Shown here: positions 9,101-17,480 of the stretch, piece after piece | Layout: the number at the start of each line of letters is the position of its first letter | Position numbering within the stretch: the stretch's first letter is position 1 | Assembly (NCBI RefSeq): GCF_016401385.1 | Contig: NZ_JAEACF010000002.1 | Coordinates: 206,339-270,338, forward strand | Origin: Fictibacillus halophilus | Lineage (GTDB): Bacteria; Bacillota; Bacilli; Bacillales; Fictibacillaceae | DNA: 64,000 nt | Direction: 5' to 3' | Made by a program: the position numbers and the translations under genes | The notes under the pieces: generated by a model | Seen by the model: the letters and a program-made list of their open reading frames with translations, nothing else | What the model was told of the DNA's origin: nothing | Database searches by the model: none

Positions 9101-10057
9101 TTACAATTCTAAGTTATCTAGCAACGCTCTCACTTCATCCGTTGATTTTGTATTCATCAACTGATTTCGCAATTCGGCCGCTCCAGGGAATCCTTTTACA
9201 TAGATTTTGAAAAAGCGGTGAAGTCCTGTGATGGAGCGCGGCACTTCTTCTGCGTATTGATCTTGTAGGTCGAGCTGCAGTCGTAATAGATCCAGATATT
9301 CCTTGCTGCTGTGCTCTCTTGGCTCTTTTTCAAAAGCAAAAGGATTCTTAAAGATTCCACGCCCGATCATGACACCATCGATACCGTACTTTTCTGCAAG
9401 TTCCAGCCCGACTTGACGGTCCGGAATGTCTCCATTGATCGTTAACAGCGTATCTGGTGCGATTCTGTCACGAAGTTTTTTAATTTCAGGAATAAGCTCC
9501 CAATGGGCATCTACAAGACTCATTTCCTCTCTTGTGCGTAAATGAATAGAAAGGTTCGCAATATCCTGCTCTAAAATATGCGTAAGCCAAGCTTCCCATT
9601 CATCAATCTCTTTAAAACCAAGTCGTGTTTTCACGCTAACAGGCAGTCCGCCCGCTTTAGCCGCCTGAATCAAATCCGCCGCTACATCTGGGCGTAGAAT
9701 AAGGCCGCTTCCTTTTCCTCTTTGTGCAACATTCGGTACAGGGCAGCCCATGTTAATGTCGATTCCTTTAAAGCCCATCTCTTTCATGCCAATACTCATT
9801 TGACGAAAATATTCAGGGTTATCTCCCCATATATGTGCCACCATCGGCTGTTCATCTTCTGTAAACGTCAAACGACCGCGAACACTTTTTAATCCTTCTG
9901 GATGACAATAGCTATCCGAGTTGGTAAACTCCGTAAAAAACACATCTGGTCGCCCAGCTTTACTTACGACATGACGAAAAACAACATCTGTTACATCCTC
10001 CATCGGAGCAAGTACAAAAAATGGACGCGGTAGATCACGCCAAAAATTATCTATCAT
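9101..10057 (-). CDS. tRNA-dihydrouridine synthase (Dus)
   Basis: FMN enzyme that reduces uridine to dihydrouridine in the tRNA D-loop using NADPH. The TIM-barrel N-terminus has the FMN motif [14 protein letters not shown]. The active-site Cys is C105 in [10 protein letters not shown], followed by the family [10 protein letters not shown]. Later blocks VSVKTRLGF and [13 protein letters not shown] line the phosphate side of FMN. The 318 residues are standard. It belongs to the short DusC-like Bacillus group rather than to DusB beside the ribosomal operons; which tRNA position it modifies is not readable. The gene stands alone with its own terminator. Confidence 0.92.
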   Translation of the reverse strand: MIDNFWRDLPRPFFVLAPMEDVTDVVFRHVVSKAGRPDVFFTEFTNSDSYCHPEGLKSVRGRLTFTEDEQPMVAHIWGDNPEYFRQMSIGMKEMGFKGIDINMGCPVPNVAQRGKGSGLILRPDVAADLIQAAKAGGLPVSVKTRLGFKEIDEWEAWLTHILEQDIANLSIHLRTREEMSLVDAHWELIPEIKKLRDRIAPDTLLTINGDIPDRQVGLELAEKYGIDGVMIGRGIFKNPFAFEKEPREHSSKEYLDLLRLQLDLQDQYAEEVPRSITGLHRFFKIYVKGFPGAAELRNQLMNTKSTDEVRALLDNLEL

Positions 10058-10191
10058 TAATGCTCAAATCCTCTCACTATAGTGCAACTTAAAATCCCGG
10101 TTAAATAAATATTCTTTTACACTTATAACATGATTCTTAGCTCAATATCAATCACTGCACATGTATAATTTATGGAAAATCGTTAATGCGC

Positions 10192-10222
10192 GAAAAAAGC
10201 CTCATCCCAAGGAATAAGGCTA
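10192..10222 (-). terminator. Terminator of the Dlt-like acylation cluster
   Basis: Minus-strand stem AGCCTTATTCC/GGATGAGGCT with a 3-base loop followed directly by TTTTTT. It lies 40 bases after the stop of the SGNH gene, marking the end of the four-gene unit. Confidence 0.8.
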
Positions 10223-10259
10223 CATGTATGACTCTAAATAATTTGGTCATTTAATTCTT

Positions 10260-11165
10260 TTATAAATAACCCATTCTCTTAAGTTCCTCGTATACGATCC
10301 AAGAAAACTTTTTTCTTCCCTCACTGTTTAAATGATCAGGATCAATGAAATATTCTTTGTTGTTTACGAATCTTTGATCACTCATATAATTTAATAATGG
10401 AACATTTAAATCAAGAGATTCTAAGTGCTGATATACAAGTCTATCCATTACGTTTTCATCAAAATATTCTAGGTAAGACTGATGAACTGGCTCCATGGTC
10501 AATACGACTTGGTAGCCTTTCTCTTTGCAAAAATCTACAATTTCTCTTAACTGCTTTACATTTGGTTCAATGTTATTGTTTTCTTCGGCTTCTCGGTACT
10601 GGTCTTCTATTTTCTCATACTTTCTTTCCGAATAATTTTTACCGTTATTTGACCAAGGTTGATGAGAATCCCATCGTAAGTCTTTTAGTTTACCCGTGAT
10701 TGCAGAGCTAAGACTCGCCGTATTTGTCCCAGGTAAGTTTAAGTAAGTGTAATAATCAATTGAATTAAACGGTTCGATATCCCTTCGATCCAAAATCCTA
10801 TAATAGTTCCCGATGTTCTTAGCCTCATAATTGACAAAAGTCATTTGAGAGATGGAAACGAGAACGACACCACCAGGTTTAAGATGCTCGCTATACTCTT
10901 TCAATAATTTATAGTCGTATTGAATGGTCTGAGAAGGAAGCGCTAAGTCCAGATGGGACAAACCAGTGGGCTTAAAATAATAACCATACATTGAATGAGA
11001 TGCACCTAGATTGATGATATCAACAGGATGTGGTTCTTTCTTAAATGCCAGTATGTCATGGTCAATATTGTAATCATATGAATCCTTAACAAATTGATTA
11101 ATAGGCATAAAAAGCAGGGTAACAACACCGATGATAATTGTTAACTTGATGAATAAACGTACCAT
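10260..11165 (-). CDS. Membrane-anchored SGNH/DltD-like protein of the acylation cluster
   Basis: Probable last-step factor of a cell-surface O-acylation system. Residues about 1-22 are a signal anchor; the rest would face outside. GASHS (residues 54-58) is the SGNH/DltD nucleophile block and DPDHLNSEG near the C-terminus supplies the Asp-x-x-His; a central LTMEPVH stretch also recalls DltD. The best start is ATG 11165 (301 residues) because AAAGGA lies six bases ahead; an in-frame GTG upstream would swallow that site. It starts 72 bp after the MBOAT gene stop and is followed by a terminator. DltD itself helps transfer D-alanine to lipoteichoic acid; here the acyl group and acceptor are unknown. 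Confidence 0.72.
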   Translation of the reverse strand: MVRLFIKLTIIIGVVTLLFMPINQFVKDSYDYNIDHDILAFKKEPHPVDIINLGASHSMYGYYFKPTGLSHLDLALPSQTIQYDYKLLKEYSEHLKPGGVVLVSISQMTFVNYEAKNIGNYYRILDRRDIEPFNSIDYYTYLNLPGTNTASLSSAITGKLKDLRWDSHQPWSNNGKNYSERKYEKIEDQYREAEENNNIEPNVKQLREIVDFCKEKGYQVVLTMEPVHQSYLEYFDENVMDRLVYQHLESLDLNVPLLNYMSDQRFVNNKEYFIDPDHLNSEGRKKFSWIVYEELKRMGYL

Positions 11166-11237
11166 AGCAAATCCTTTCAACACCGTGTTTCTTTTACCAA
11201 ATATTCACCTAAACTACACATGGAAGTTGTATTTGTA

Positions 11238-12689
11238 TCAAAATCCACCATAAACAAATCCATCACCAGTAACACCTAATATAAGAACTGAAAAAATAAG
11301 AAAAATATAAAATGCCAACCTTGTAAATGTGGAGCGCTTTGATAAAAATTCCCATGTCGAACCATTGTTTCTTTCTATATATTGAAACAGTTGTAAAATA
11401 ATAAAGAAAAAAATGAAAAGTAGCAGATCAAATAACGGAAAAATTTCAAAAGCTTTAATCATTCCCACCGGGCTCCAAGAGCTGATGCTCAAGAAAAGTT
11501 TTGCATGATCAAATGCTTGTGCTACGGTATCCGATCGAAAAAAAACTCTGGAAAAGCAAACGAGCAGGAAGGTTATTGCAATTTTCAACCACCTATGGAG
11601 CACTGGGCTTCTATCCAATCGAATAAAGGAAGCCATACTTTCACGATAAGATTTCGTTGCATCTCCAAACACGCGATAAAACCCATGAATGAGACCCCAT
11701 ATAATAAACGTCCATGCGGCTCCGTGCCAAATGCCACTTACTAAAAAGGTAATCACGATCGCAAAATAAATTTGGCTTCTCTTCTTTTTCCCCTTACATA
11801 ACGGGAAAAAAATGTAGTCCCTAAGCCATGTTGAGAGCGTAATATGCCATCTGCTCCAAAAATCTGCAATCGAAACGGCAAAGTGCGGCTGCTTAAAGTT
11901 TTCAGTTAAATTGATTCCCAGCATTCTTGCACTACCAATGGCAATGTCACTGCACGCTGAAAAATCAGCGTACAACTGGATCGAGAACAAAATAGTAGCG
12001 AGTACGATTTCTGAACCAGTCGGGTTAGGACTATCGTATACACTAGCAACGATTGGAGCTAGTCGATCTGCAATTAATGTCTTTTTAAAAAAACCCCATG
12101 CAATTCGCTTCATTCCATAGACTAAATTTTCATAGTTTAAACGCTGTTCGACTTTCAATTGTGGAATTAATTTTTTGGCACGTTCAATTGGCCCAGCAAC
12201 CAGTTGTGGGAAAAATGCAAAATAGACCGAAAAATAACCATAATGTCTTTCAGCTTTTTGCTTTCCATAGAAAATATCCACAAGATAACTTACAGCTTGA
12301 AATGTATAAAATGAAATGGCTAATGGCAAAACGATCTCTTGGTAGGGTATTGCATAATTCCAACCCATGAATGTTGCCAACGACCGAAGCGACTCATTCA
12401 CAAAATTAAAATATTTAAACCAACCAAGAAAAAACAACAATACAGAAATACCAACGACCATGGCTTTTTTCTTCTGTTTTTTTGTCTCCTGTTTTTCAAT
12501 GAAGATTCCAGTAAAATAAGTAAAAGCTGTGCTAATTAAGAGTAATAATATAAATTGAATACTTAAACTAGCGTAAAACACGTAACTCGCAACCAATAAA
12601 AGAATCCATCTCAATCGATGGGGGATTATATAATTCAACAAAACGGTTATTGCGAGAAATAGAAGAAACTCAATTGATATAAAAGTCAT
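11238..12689 (-). CDS. MBOAT O-acyltransferase (DltB/AlgI type)
   Basis: Polytopic membrane acyltransferase with about 11 hydrophobic segments in 483 residues. Family marks are FWSRWHITLSTWLRDYIFFP and GIWHGAAWTFIIWGLIHG, containing the two conserved histidines, the second being the expected catalytic one at the bottom of the membrane funnel. In DltB and AlgI this fold passes an acyl group from a carrier across the membrane to an extracellular acceptor. The protein ends FVYGGF, an F-x-Y-x-x-F tail. As I recall, AlgI-type MBOATs and the DltX microprotein end similarly, and that Tyr is proposed to shuttle the acyl group. An AGGTGG site precedes the ATG. Its partners are the ligase and carrier upstream and the SGNH protein downstream. 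Confidence 0.85.
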   Translation of the reverse strand: MTFISIEFLLFLAITVLLNYIIPHRLRWILLLVASYVFYASLSIQFILLLLISTAFTYFTGIFIEKQETKKQKKKAMVVGISVLLFFLGWFKYFNFVNESLRSLATFMGWNYAIPYQEIVLPLAISFYTFQAVSYLVDIFYGKQKAERHYGYFSVYFAFFPQLVAGPIERAKKLIPQLKVEQRLNYENLVYGMKRIAWGFFKKTLIADRLAPIVASVYDSPNPTGSEIVLATILFSIQLYADFSACSDIAIGSARMLGINLTENFKQPHFAVSIADFWSRWHITLSTWLRDYIFFPLCKGKKKRSQIYFAIVITFLVSGIWHGAAWTFIIWGLIHGFYRVFGDATKSYRESMASFIRLDRSPVLHRWLKIAITFLLVCFSRVFFRSDTVAQAFDHAKLFLSISSWSPVGMIKAFEIFPLFDLLLFIFFFIILQLFQYIERNNGSTWEFLSKRSTFTRLAFYIFLIFSVLILGVTGDGFVYGGF

Positions 12690-12801
12690 TCAACCACCTG
12701 ATAATAAATCAACTTATAATTTTTCTGATAAATCGAACTAGAAATCATGCACAAATGGCATTACAACGCGTTGGTCGGTCTTAGAGATCACCGACTATAC
12801 A

Positions 12802-14196
12802 TTAGCCCAGTTTAGGAAGGTCTGAATAGAGAATTTTCCCATAATGATTACGTGGAATTTCCGCTATTCTCATAATCTTAAAGCCCTTCAAGTTTAATTT
12901 TTCTTTGACTATTTTTTTTATCTGAACATAATCATCTCTTAATGTGTAGATATACATTTGGTCATCACTTCCAGCACAGATACAATCGTGGCCATGCTCA
13001 TGTAAAAACGCTTCTACATCATCAAGACCGATGCGGTTTCCGTACACTTTAATCATTCTTTTGATGCGCCCCGATATAAAGAAATACCCATCCTCATCAA
13101 AGTAAGCCATATCTCCTGTACGCAAAACACCTTTATTCTCATCTTTTTTCGAAAGATCGAATAACGACTCCGCATACCCTAAGGAAACATTTGGCCCTTT
13201 GTATATCAATTCACCTATCAAATGAGGTGATGTAATTTTGTTTCCATTGTCATCTTGAAGAATCAGCTCTCCACCTGGAATAGCGACACCAATACTTCCA
13301 GCTTTTTCAATGTTTTTTTCATAGGGTAAATAGGACATCCGCGCTGTCGCCTCAGTTTGACCGTACATGGTAAAAAACTGAATCCCTTTCTGATTACACA
13401 CATTAGCAAATTTGAGCGATAGAGTTTCGCTCAATTTCCCACCTGCCTGAGTTAGTTTTCTCAAACTTGGAAGACTAAGCTCTTCAAACTTCAACCTGTC
13501 AAGCATCTCATACACAAAAGGAACTCCACCAAATGTTGTGATCTGTTGTTCCTTACATAAATTCCAAAAATCCATACTCATGATAGAAGCCCCCGTTACA
13601 ACGACGGTGGCTCCACATATGAAATGGCTGTTAATAATAGAAAGCCCGTAGGAGTAATTCATTGGTAGTGTAGTGATCGGTTTTTCGTTTTCATGGATAT
13701 CAAGGTACTTTGCTATTGATACAGCGTTTTCAAAAATATTTTCATAGCTTAGACGAACAAATTTGGGGCTCCCCGTACTTCCAGAGGTTGTTAAGAGGAG
13801 AGCAAGATGTTCATGAAGATTATGTTGAAAATGGGTGGGACATTTATATAATGTGTAATCTCCATATACAAATGAAGAATCCATTGTCTTTGAGAGTTCT
13901 TGATTATTACTACTTGCCCAGATGTATGCAGGCTTATAAAGATGAACCAGTCTTCGTAACCGATCTATATGGATGGATGCATCCAAAAGCACGGGGACAA
14001 CGCCACCTCTAATAAAGCCCACGTAGCCAAATAAAGACTCTTTATTATTTGAACACAAACAAAAAACGAGCGTTCTTTCACCCACATTACCGCAGATGGC
14101 ATCAGATATTTCTATCATTTCAGAGTATGAATATTCTCGGTCTGCATATACAGCGGTGCGGTTCCCAAACTGCTCCATTTTTTTGAAGCTATTCAT
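12802..14196 (-). CDS. Adenylate-forming acyl-carrier-protein ligase
   Basis: ATP-dependent enzyme of the ANL superfamily that should activate a carboxylic acid as acyl-AMP and load it on the adjacent carrier. Visible motifs: P-loop LLTTSGSTGSPK, YGQTEATARM, GELIYKGPNVSLGYA, RTGDMAYFDEDGYFFISGR and the catalytic Lys in YGKILY near the end. At 464 residues it is a little shorter than DltA. The region matching motif A4 reads NYSYGLS, without the F-D of amino-acid-activating enzymes, so I infer a non-amino acyl substrate rather than D-alanine. The start codon overlaps the carrier gene by 8 bp (ATGAATAG), a sign of translational coupling; the MBOAT gene follows after 112 bp. Confidence 0.82.
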   Translation of the reverse strand: MNSFKKMEQFGNRTAVYADREYSYSEMIEISDAICGNVGERTLVFCLCSNNKESLFGYVGFIRGGVVPVLLDASIHIDRLRRLVHLYKPAYIWASSNNQELSKTMDSSFVYGDYTLYKCPTHFQHNLHEHLALLLTTSGSTGSPKFVRLSYENIFENAVSIAKYLDIHENEKPITTLPMNYSYGLSIINSHFICGATVVVTGASIMSMDFWNLCKEQQITTFGGVPFVYEMLDRLKFEELSLPSLRKLTQAGGKLSETLSLKFANVCNQKGIQFFTMYGQTEATARMSYLPYEKNIEKAGSIGVAIPGGELILQDDNGNKITSPHLIGELIYKGPNVSLGYAESLFDLSKKDENKGVLRTGDMAYFDEDGYFFISGRIKRMIKVYGNRIGLDDVEAFLHEHGHDCICAGSDDQMYIYTLRDDYVQIKKIVKEKLNLKGFKIMRIAEIPRNHYGKILYSDLPKLG

Positions 14197-14437
14197 TAAT
14201 CATGTTCACTCCCAAACGTTCCAATAGCTCAATTCCAGACTGATAAGAGTTGAATTCAGTCATCCATTCTGAATCTAATGAGACATCGAATACATCCTCA
14301 ATCTCACTAATGAGCGCCATATGTGCAATGGAATCCCATTCTGCTGATTCTGCTAATTCTAGATTCTCAACCACTTCATCTTCCTCTAGTTCCAACACAT
14401 GAATAAAAGCATTTTTATATTTTTCGATATTTCTCAT
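14189..14437 (-). CDS. Acyl carrier protein of the acylation cluster
   Basis: Small acidic carrier, 82 residues, with the phosphopantetheine attachment Ser36 in EWDSIAHM and the usual four-helix pattern. The C-terminal stretch (EFNSYQSGIELLERLGV) resembles carriers found beside ligases and MBOAT genes in surface-polysaccharide loci more than fatty-acid AcpP. It probably receives the acyl group from the overlapping ligase and offers it to the MBOAT protein. GAAAGGGTG lies before the ATG. First gene of the four-gene unit, 190 bp downstream of a perfect Fur box. A leader inverted repeat sits 22 bases before the start codon. Confidence 0.85.
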   Translation of the reverse strand: MRNIEKYKNAFIHVLELEEDEVVENLELAESAEWDSIAHMALISEIEDVFDVSLDSEWMTEFNSYQSGIELLERLGVNMINE

Positions 14438-14459
14438 CGTTTACACCCTTTCCATAATG

Positions 14460-14488
14460 ACTGTTTCTGCATTTGAGGGAGAAACAGT
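14460..14488 (-). repeat. Inverted repeat in the leader of the acyl carrier gene
   Basis: Perfect 9-bp arms ACTGTTTCT and AGAAACAGT with an 11-base loop, no T-run, 22 bases before the start codon. It could be an operator or an RNA hairpin; no regulator is encoded next to it. Confidence 0.5.
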
Positions 14489-14626
14489 TTCTATATACCT
14501 AACCATTCTCCAGACACTTCGGAGATTATGATTTTCTATCAACACTACAAACTTCAGCATCATTAAAAGAAATAAATGGGAACTTTACAACTAGTACAAA
14601 CTATTATTATTCTAAGAAACTCTTAT

Positions 14627-14641
14627 TGATAATAATTATCA
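14627..14641. promoter_or_regulatory. Fur box (iron-responsive operator)
   Basis: TGATAATAATTATCA is a perfect 7-1-7 inverted repeat, identical in form to the Bacillus Fur consensus TGATAATNATTATCA. The nearest downstream gene is the acyl carrier gene, and the upstream rlmD unit ends at a terminator about 275 bp away. I infer that the Dlt-like cluster is switched on when iron is scarce. Confidence 0.75.
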
Positions 14642-14913
14642 TTCCCAAGCATGATTCTAGCATATCGCCTTTTCAAAAACAATAACTGGCAAACTGTTAA
14701 AATTCGGTATCCGCCCCTCTAAATCACTTTTCGCGTTACCTGGTTTTCAAAATATATTTTCAGTAAATCGAAAAGCTTCTTAGCAATTTAAGATGAAAGA
14801 AGAAAAGACTCCTACCCACACGGCTAGGGCTATAATTGCAGATTCACTTCAGCCTTAATTGCGTCACACACTTCATGAATAGTATGCAAAAGCATCTTCA
14901 AAGACATAATCTT

Positions 14914-14942
14914 AAAAAAAGTGAGCCCCCATGAAGGCTCAC
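14914..14942 (-). terminator. Terminator after rlmD and the small zinc-ribbon ORF
   Basis: Minus-strand stem GTGAGCC/GGCTCAC with an 8-base loop, then TTTTTTT. It starts 13 bases after the small ORF stop but about 120 bases after rlmD, which agrees with the small ORF belonging to the transcript. Confidence 0.8.
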
Positions 14943-14955
14943 TCACTATAATTAC

Positions 14956-15075
14956 CTACTCATTTTCAATTAATCTTGGGATGCCTTGTCCGCACTGCTG
15001 ACACGTTCCCTTCATCTCTTCGACATCCTTACAATTCGAACAGTCAGCATTAATTTTATGGTTAATTAAGCTCAA
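14956..15075 (-). CDS. Possible 39-residue zinc-ribbon microprotein
   Basis: A short frame opens with TTG inside the last codons of rlmD (14-bp overlap) and ends just before a strong terminator. The product would hold CSNC and CQQC ten residues apart, a CxxC-x10-CxxC zinc-ribbon pattern, with a charged tail RLIENE. No good ribosome-binding site is visible; coupling to rlmD termination would be needed. The frame also extends upstream inside rlmD, but that part (rich in Arg, unlike the rest) is probably the shadow of rlmD. I do not recognise the family. Confidence 0.4.
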   Translation of the reverse strand: MSLINHKINADCSNCKDVEEMKGTCQQCGQGIPRLIENE

Positions 15076-16444
15076 GCAGCGCAACAGCTTCAACATGCGT
15101 CGTCTGCGGAAACATATCAACCGGCTGTACTTTCTGCGTTTTAAATCCGCCATCTTCAAGTACGCGCAGATCACGTGCGAGTGTGGCTGGGTTACAGCTC
15201 ACATAGACAACACGCTTCGGTTTCATTTCGATGATAGTTTTTAATAACTCCTCGTCGCAGCCTTTTCGCGGTGGATCGACGACGATCACATCTGGCGTGA
15301 TGCCTTGTTTCTTCCACTCCGGTATCACGTCTTCTGATTTACCAACAGCAAACTCAGCGTTATGGATGTTGTTTAACTCTGCATTGCGGCGCGCATCTTC
15401 AATCGCTTCTGGTACGATTTCTACGCCATATACTTTTTTCGCTTTTTGTGCGAGGAACAATGAAATAGTCCCAATTCCACAATACGCATCGATGACCGTT
15501 TCATCACCATTCAGTTCCGCATATTGTAACGCTTGATCATAAAGCACCTTCGTCTGGTCCGGATTGATCTGATAAAACGAGCGCGCCGAGATGGCAAACT
15601 TGATGTCGCCGATAAAATCGTAAATATATTCAGCACCCCAAAGTACTCGTGTTTCTTCTCCAAAAATTACGTTCGTGCGTTTTGAGTTCACATTTTGTAC
15701 GATAGATTTGATCTCAGGAAGTGCTTTCCTAATATCTTCTACTATCTTCTTACGCTGCGGCAGTTCTTGGCCGTTCGTTACGAGTACGATCATCAAATCG
15801 CCTGTCGTTTTACCGTAGCGCGCAATGATATGCCGCAAGACGCCTTTATGTTTTTCTTCATTATAAGCACTGATGTTGTACTGATTCACGATTTCTTTCA
15901 CAGCTTGTACCGCGTCGTCGTTCGTATCTCCCGTGATGATACAGCTATCCATCTCTACGATCTCATGGCTACGCTTTTGATAAAAACCTGTGATGATGCG
16001 GCCGTTGCGTTCACCAACAGGCACTTGCGCTTTGTTGCGATAACGCCATGGTTCTTCTCCCATACCAAGTGTGGGCAGAACAGGTACATCTTCTAACTTT
16101 CCGATTCTCGTTAAAACGTCTTCTACCAGCTTGCGTTTATACTCCAGCTGACCCTCATAGGATAGGTGCTGAAGCTGGCAGCCTCCACACCATTTATAGA
16201 TCGGACAAGGCGGTTCAACACGTTCAGGGCTCTCTTCAATCAGCTCTTCTAAACGACCAAAACCGAATCCTTTTTTCACACCAATAACCTTAATCTTCGC
16301 ACGCTCGCCAGGCAATGTATTCGGCACAAACAAAGTAAACCCATTTACACGAGCAACTCCAGCTCCCTCATGGGTTAAATCCACTATATCTACTTCATAA
16401 CTTTCATTCTTATGAACAGGCAAATCAGCCTTTGTCATTGTCAT
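15062..16444 (-). CDS. rlmD: 23S rRNA (uracil-5-)-methyltransferase RlmD/RlmCD
   Basis: S-adenosylmethionine enzyme making 5-methyluridine in 23S rRNA. Residues about 10-68 form a TRAM RNA-binding domain, followed by the Cys-rich [10 protein letters not shown] typical of the iron-sulphur site of this family. The methyltransferase domain shows [14 protein letters not shown] (SAM binding), [10 protein letters not shown] and the catalytic Cys in [11 protein letters not shown]. The 460 residues match B. subtilis YefA, which modifies U747 and U1939 and is therefore called RlmCD; that dual activity is inferred here. Two ATG codons six bases apart could serve as start; AAAGGG is better spaced for the second (16438). 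As in B. subtilis it follows dgkB. Confidence 0.93.
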   Translation of the reverse strand: MTMTKADLPVHKNESYEVDIVDLTHEGAGVARVNGFTLFVPNTLPGERAKIKVIGVKKGFGFGRLEELIEESPERVEPPCPIYKWCGGCQLQHLSYEGQLEYKRKLVEDVLTRIGKLEDVPVLPTLGMGEEPWRYRNKAQVPVGERNGRIITGFYQKRSHEIVEMDSCIITGDTNDDAVQAVKEIVNQYNISAYNEEKHKGVLRHIIARYGKTTGDLMIVLVTNGQELPQRKKIVEDIRKALPEIKSIVQNVNSKRTNVIFGEETRVLWGAEYIYDFIGDIKFAISARSFYQINPDQTKVLYDQALQYAELNGDETVIDAYCGIGTISLFLAQKAKKVYGVEIVPEAIEDARRNAELNNIHNAEFAVGKSEDVIPEWKKQGITPDVIVVDPPRKGCDEELLKTIIEMKPKRVVYVSCNPATLARDLRVLEDGGFKTQKVQPVDMFPQTTHVEAVALLELN

Positions 16445-16524
16445 CGTCCCTTTTTATCACTTATGCTTTTCTGATTGTAGCATAACTGTTAGAGGACACC
16501 AAATGCTTACAAGGATAAAAAACT

Positions 16525-16560
16525 AAAAAGAACACCTAGCAAAATTGCTTAAAGTGTTCT
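16525..16560 (-). terminator. Terminator of dgkB
   Basis: Minus-strand stem AGAACAC/GTGTTCT with an inner AGCAA/TTGCT pairing, followed by TTTTTAG, 15 bases beyond the dgkB stop. Confidence 0.75.
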
Positions 16561-16574
16561 CTGACTTGAAGGAT

Positions 16575-17480
16575 TTATGGCTTAAGTCTCTCTTTTGGTA
16601 CTAGCAGTTCAAAATGATGATGTAAGTTCTCGAACTCACCTGGCAGGATTCCGCCAAGCTCTCCATCTAAGTTGATCTGCATCTTTTCGCGAGGCGTCAC
16701 TTTTACACGCTTTGCCTTCTTATAGATGACGTGATCATCATGGATGTGTTCACCGCGGATCGCAAGAGATGCAATACGTACAAATTCTGCAAGGTTAGTT
16801 TTCTTTAAGATGATTACATCAAAAAGACCGTCATGGAACTCTGATGATGGCGCAAGCTTCTCAAAGCCTCCAACAGAATTTGTATTAGCCACTAAGAAGA
16901 GCATGATCTCGCCTTCGTATTTTTCTTTATCATCAAATTCGATTTCTACAAATGTAGGCCGTATCGATGGCAGCATCTCAATTCCTTTCAAGAAATACGC
17001 CAGCTGTCCGATCATCGTCTTCAGTTTACTTGGCACTTCATACGTAAGCTCTGTTATACGACCTCCACCCGCGATGTTGATGAAGAATTTGTCGTTTACT
17101 TTACCGATATCAACAGGCATATGTACACCACCGCAAAGAACGTCACAAGCTCCTTCAATCGTACGCGGCACACCCACTGCACGTGCAAAGTCATTCGTTG
17201 TTCCCGCAGGAATGATTCCTAGCATTGGGCGATTTTCAAGTCCTGCTAACCCATTTACCACTTCATAGATCGTCCCGTCTCCACCAGCTGCGATAACGAG
17301 GTCGAAGCCTCTTTCCCCCGCTGCACGTGCAGCGCGAGTCGCGCAGCCGTCTTCCGGTGTTGTTGCATGGCAAGACGTTTCATAGCCTGCATTTTCAAGT
17401 CTGTCCAGAATGTAAGGAAGCTGTTTTTTTACCGTTTCTCTTCCCGAACTTGGGTTATATATTAGTCGAGCTCGTTTCAT
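16575..17480 (-). CDS. dgkB: Diacylglycerol kinase DgkB
   Basis: Soluble lipid kinase that phosphorylates diacylglycerol released by lipoteichoic acid synthesis, returning phosphatidate to phospholipid synthesis. The N-terminal nucleotide motif GGDGTIYEVVNGL and the early IYNPSSGRE belong to the DagK catalytic domain; LDGELGGILPGEF near the end is the closing beta domain. I start at ATG 17480 (301 residues), where AAGGTGA sits five bases ahead and the sequence then begins MKRARLIYNP as in B. subtilis DgkB; an ATG fifteen bases upstream is in frame but has no site. Its neighbour rlmD is the same as in B. subtilis; the other neighbour there, swrC, lies 7 kb away here. Confidence 0.93.
   Translation of the reverse strand: MKRARLIYNPSSGRETVKKQLPYILDRLENAGYETSCHATTPEDGCATRAARAAGERGFDLVIAAGGDGTIYEVVNGLAGLENRPMLGIIPAGTTNDFARAVGVPRTIEGACDVLCGGVHMPVDIGKVNDKFFINIAGGGRITELTYEVPSKLKTMIGQLAYFLKGIEMLPSIRPTFVEIEFDDKEKYEGEIMLFLVANTNSVGGFEKLAPSSEFHDGLFDVIILKKTNLAEFVRIASLAIRGEHIHDDHVIYKKAKRVKVTPREKMQINLDGELGGILPGEFENLHHHFELLVPKERLKP

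Larger units (their letters stand above)
14438..14955. other. Regulatory gap upstream of the acylation cluster
   Basis: Contains, from right to left in the direction of transcription, the terminator at 14914-14942, about 270 bases with no clear feature apart from a weak CCTAGCC/GGGTAGG hairpin near 14810, the Fur box at 14627-14641, a poorly resolved promoter and the inverted repeat at 14460-14488. A possible -35/-10 pair just after the Fur box (TTATCA, 17 bp, TAATAA) is weak. Confidence 0.55.

Noticed and set aside
12690..12801. Terminator between the ligase and MBOAT genes (GTCGGT...ACCGAC)
   Set aside because: Only a 6-bp stem and no T-run on the minus strand, so the four genes are kept as one unit.
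14441..14563. A 40-codon frame between the Fur box and the acyl carrier gene that might be a DltX-like microprotein
   Set aside because: No ribosome-binding site before its ATG pair, no membrane helix, no aromatic C-terminal motif. It also contains the leader inverted repeat. Probably chance.
14956..15174. Longer 72-residue version of the zinc-ribbon ORF
   Set aside because: Its first half lies inside rlmD and is an Arg/Leu-rich shadow; only the last 39 codons have a plausible own character.
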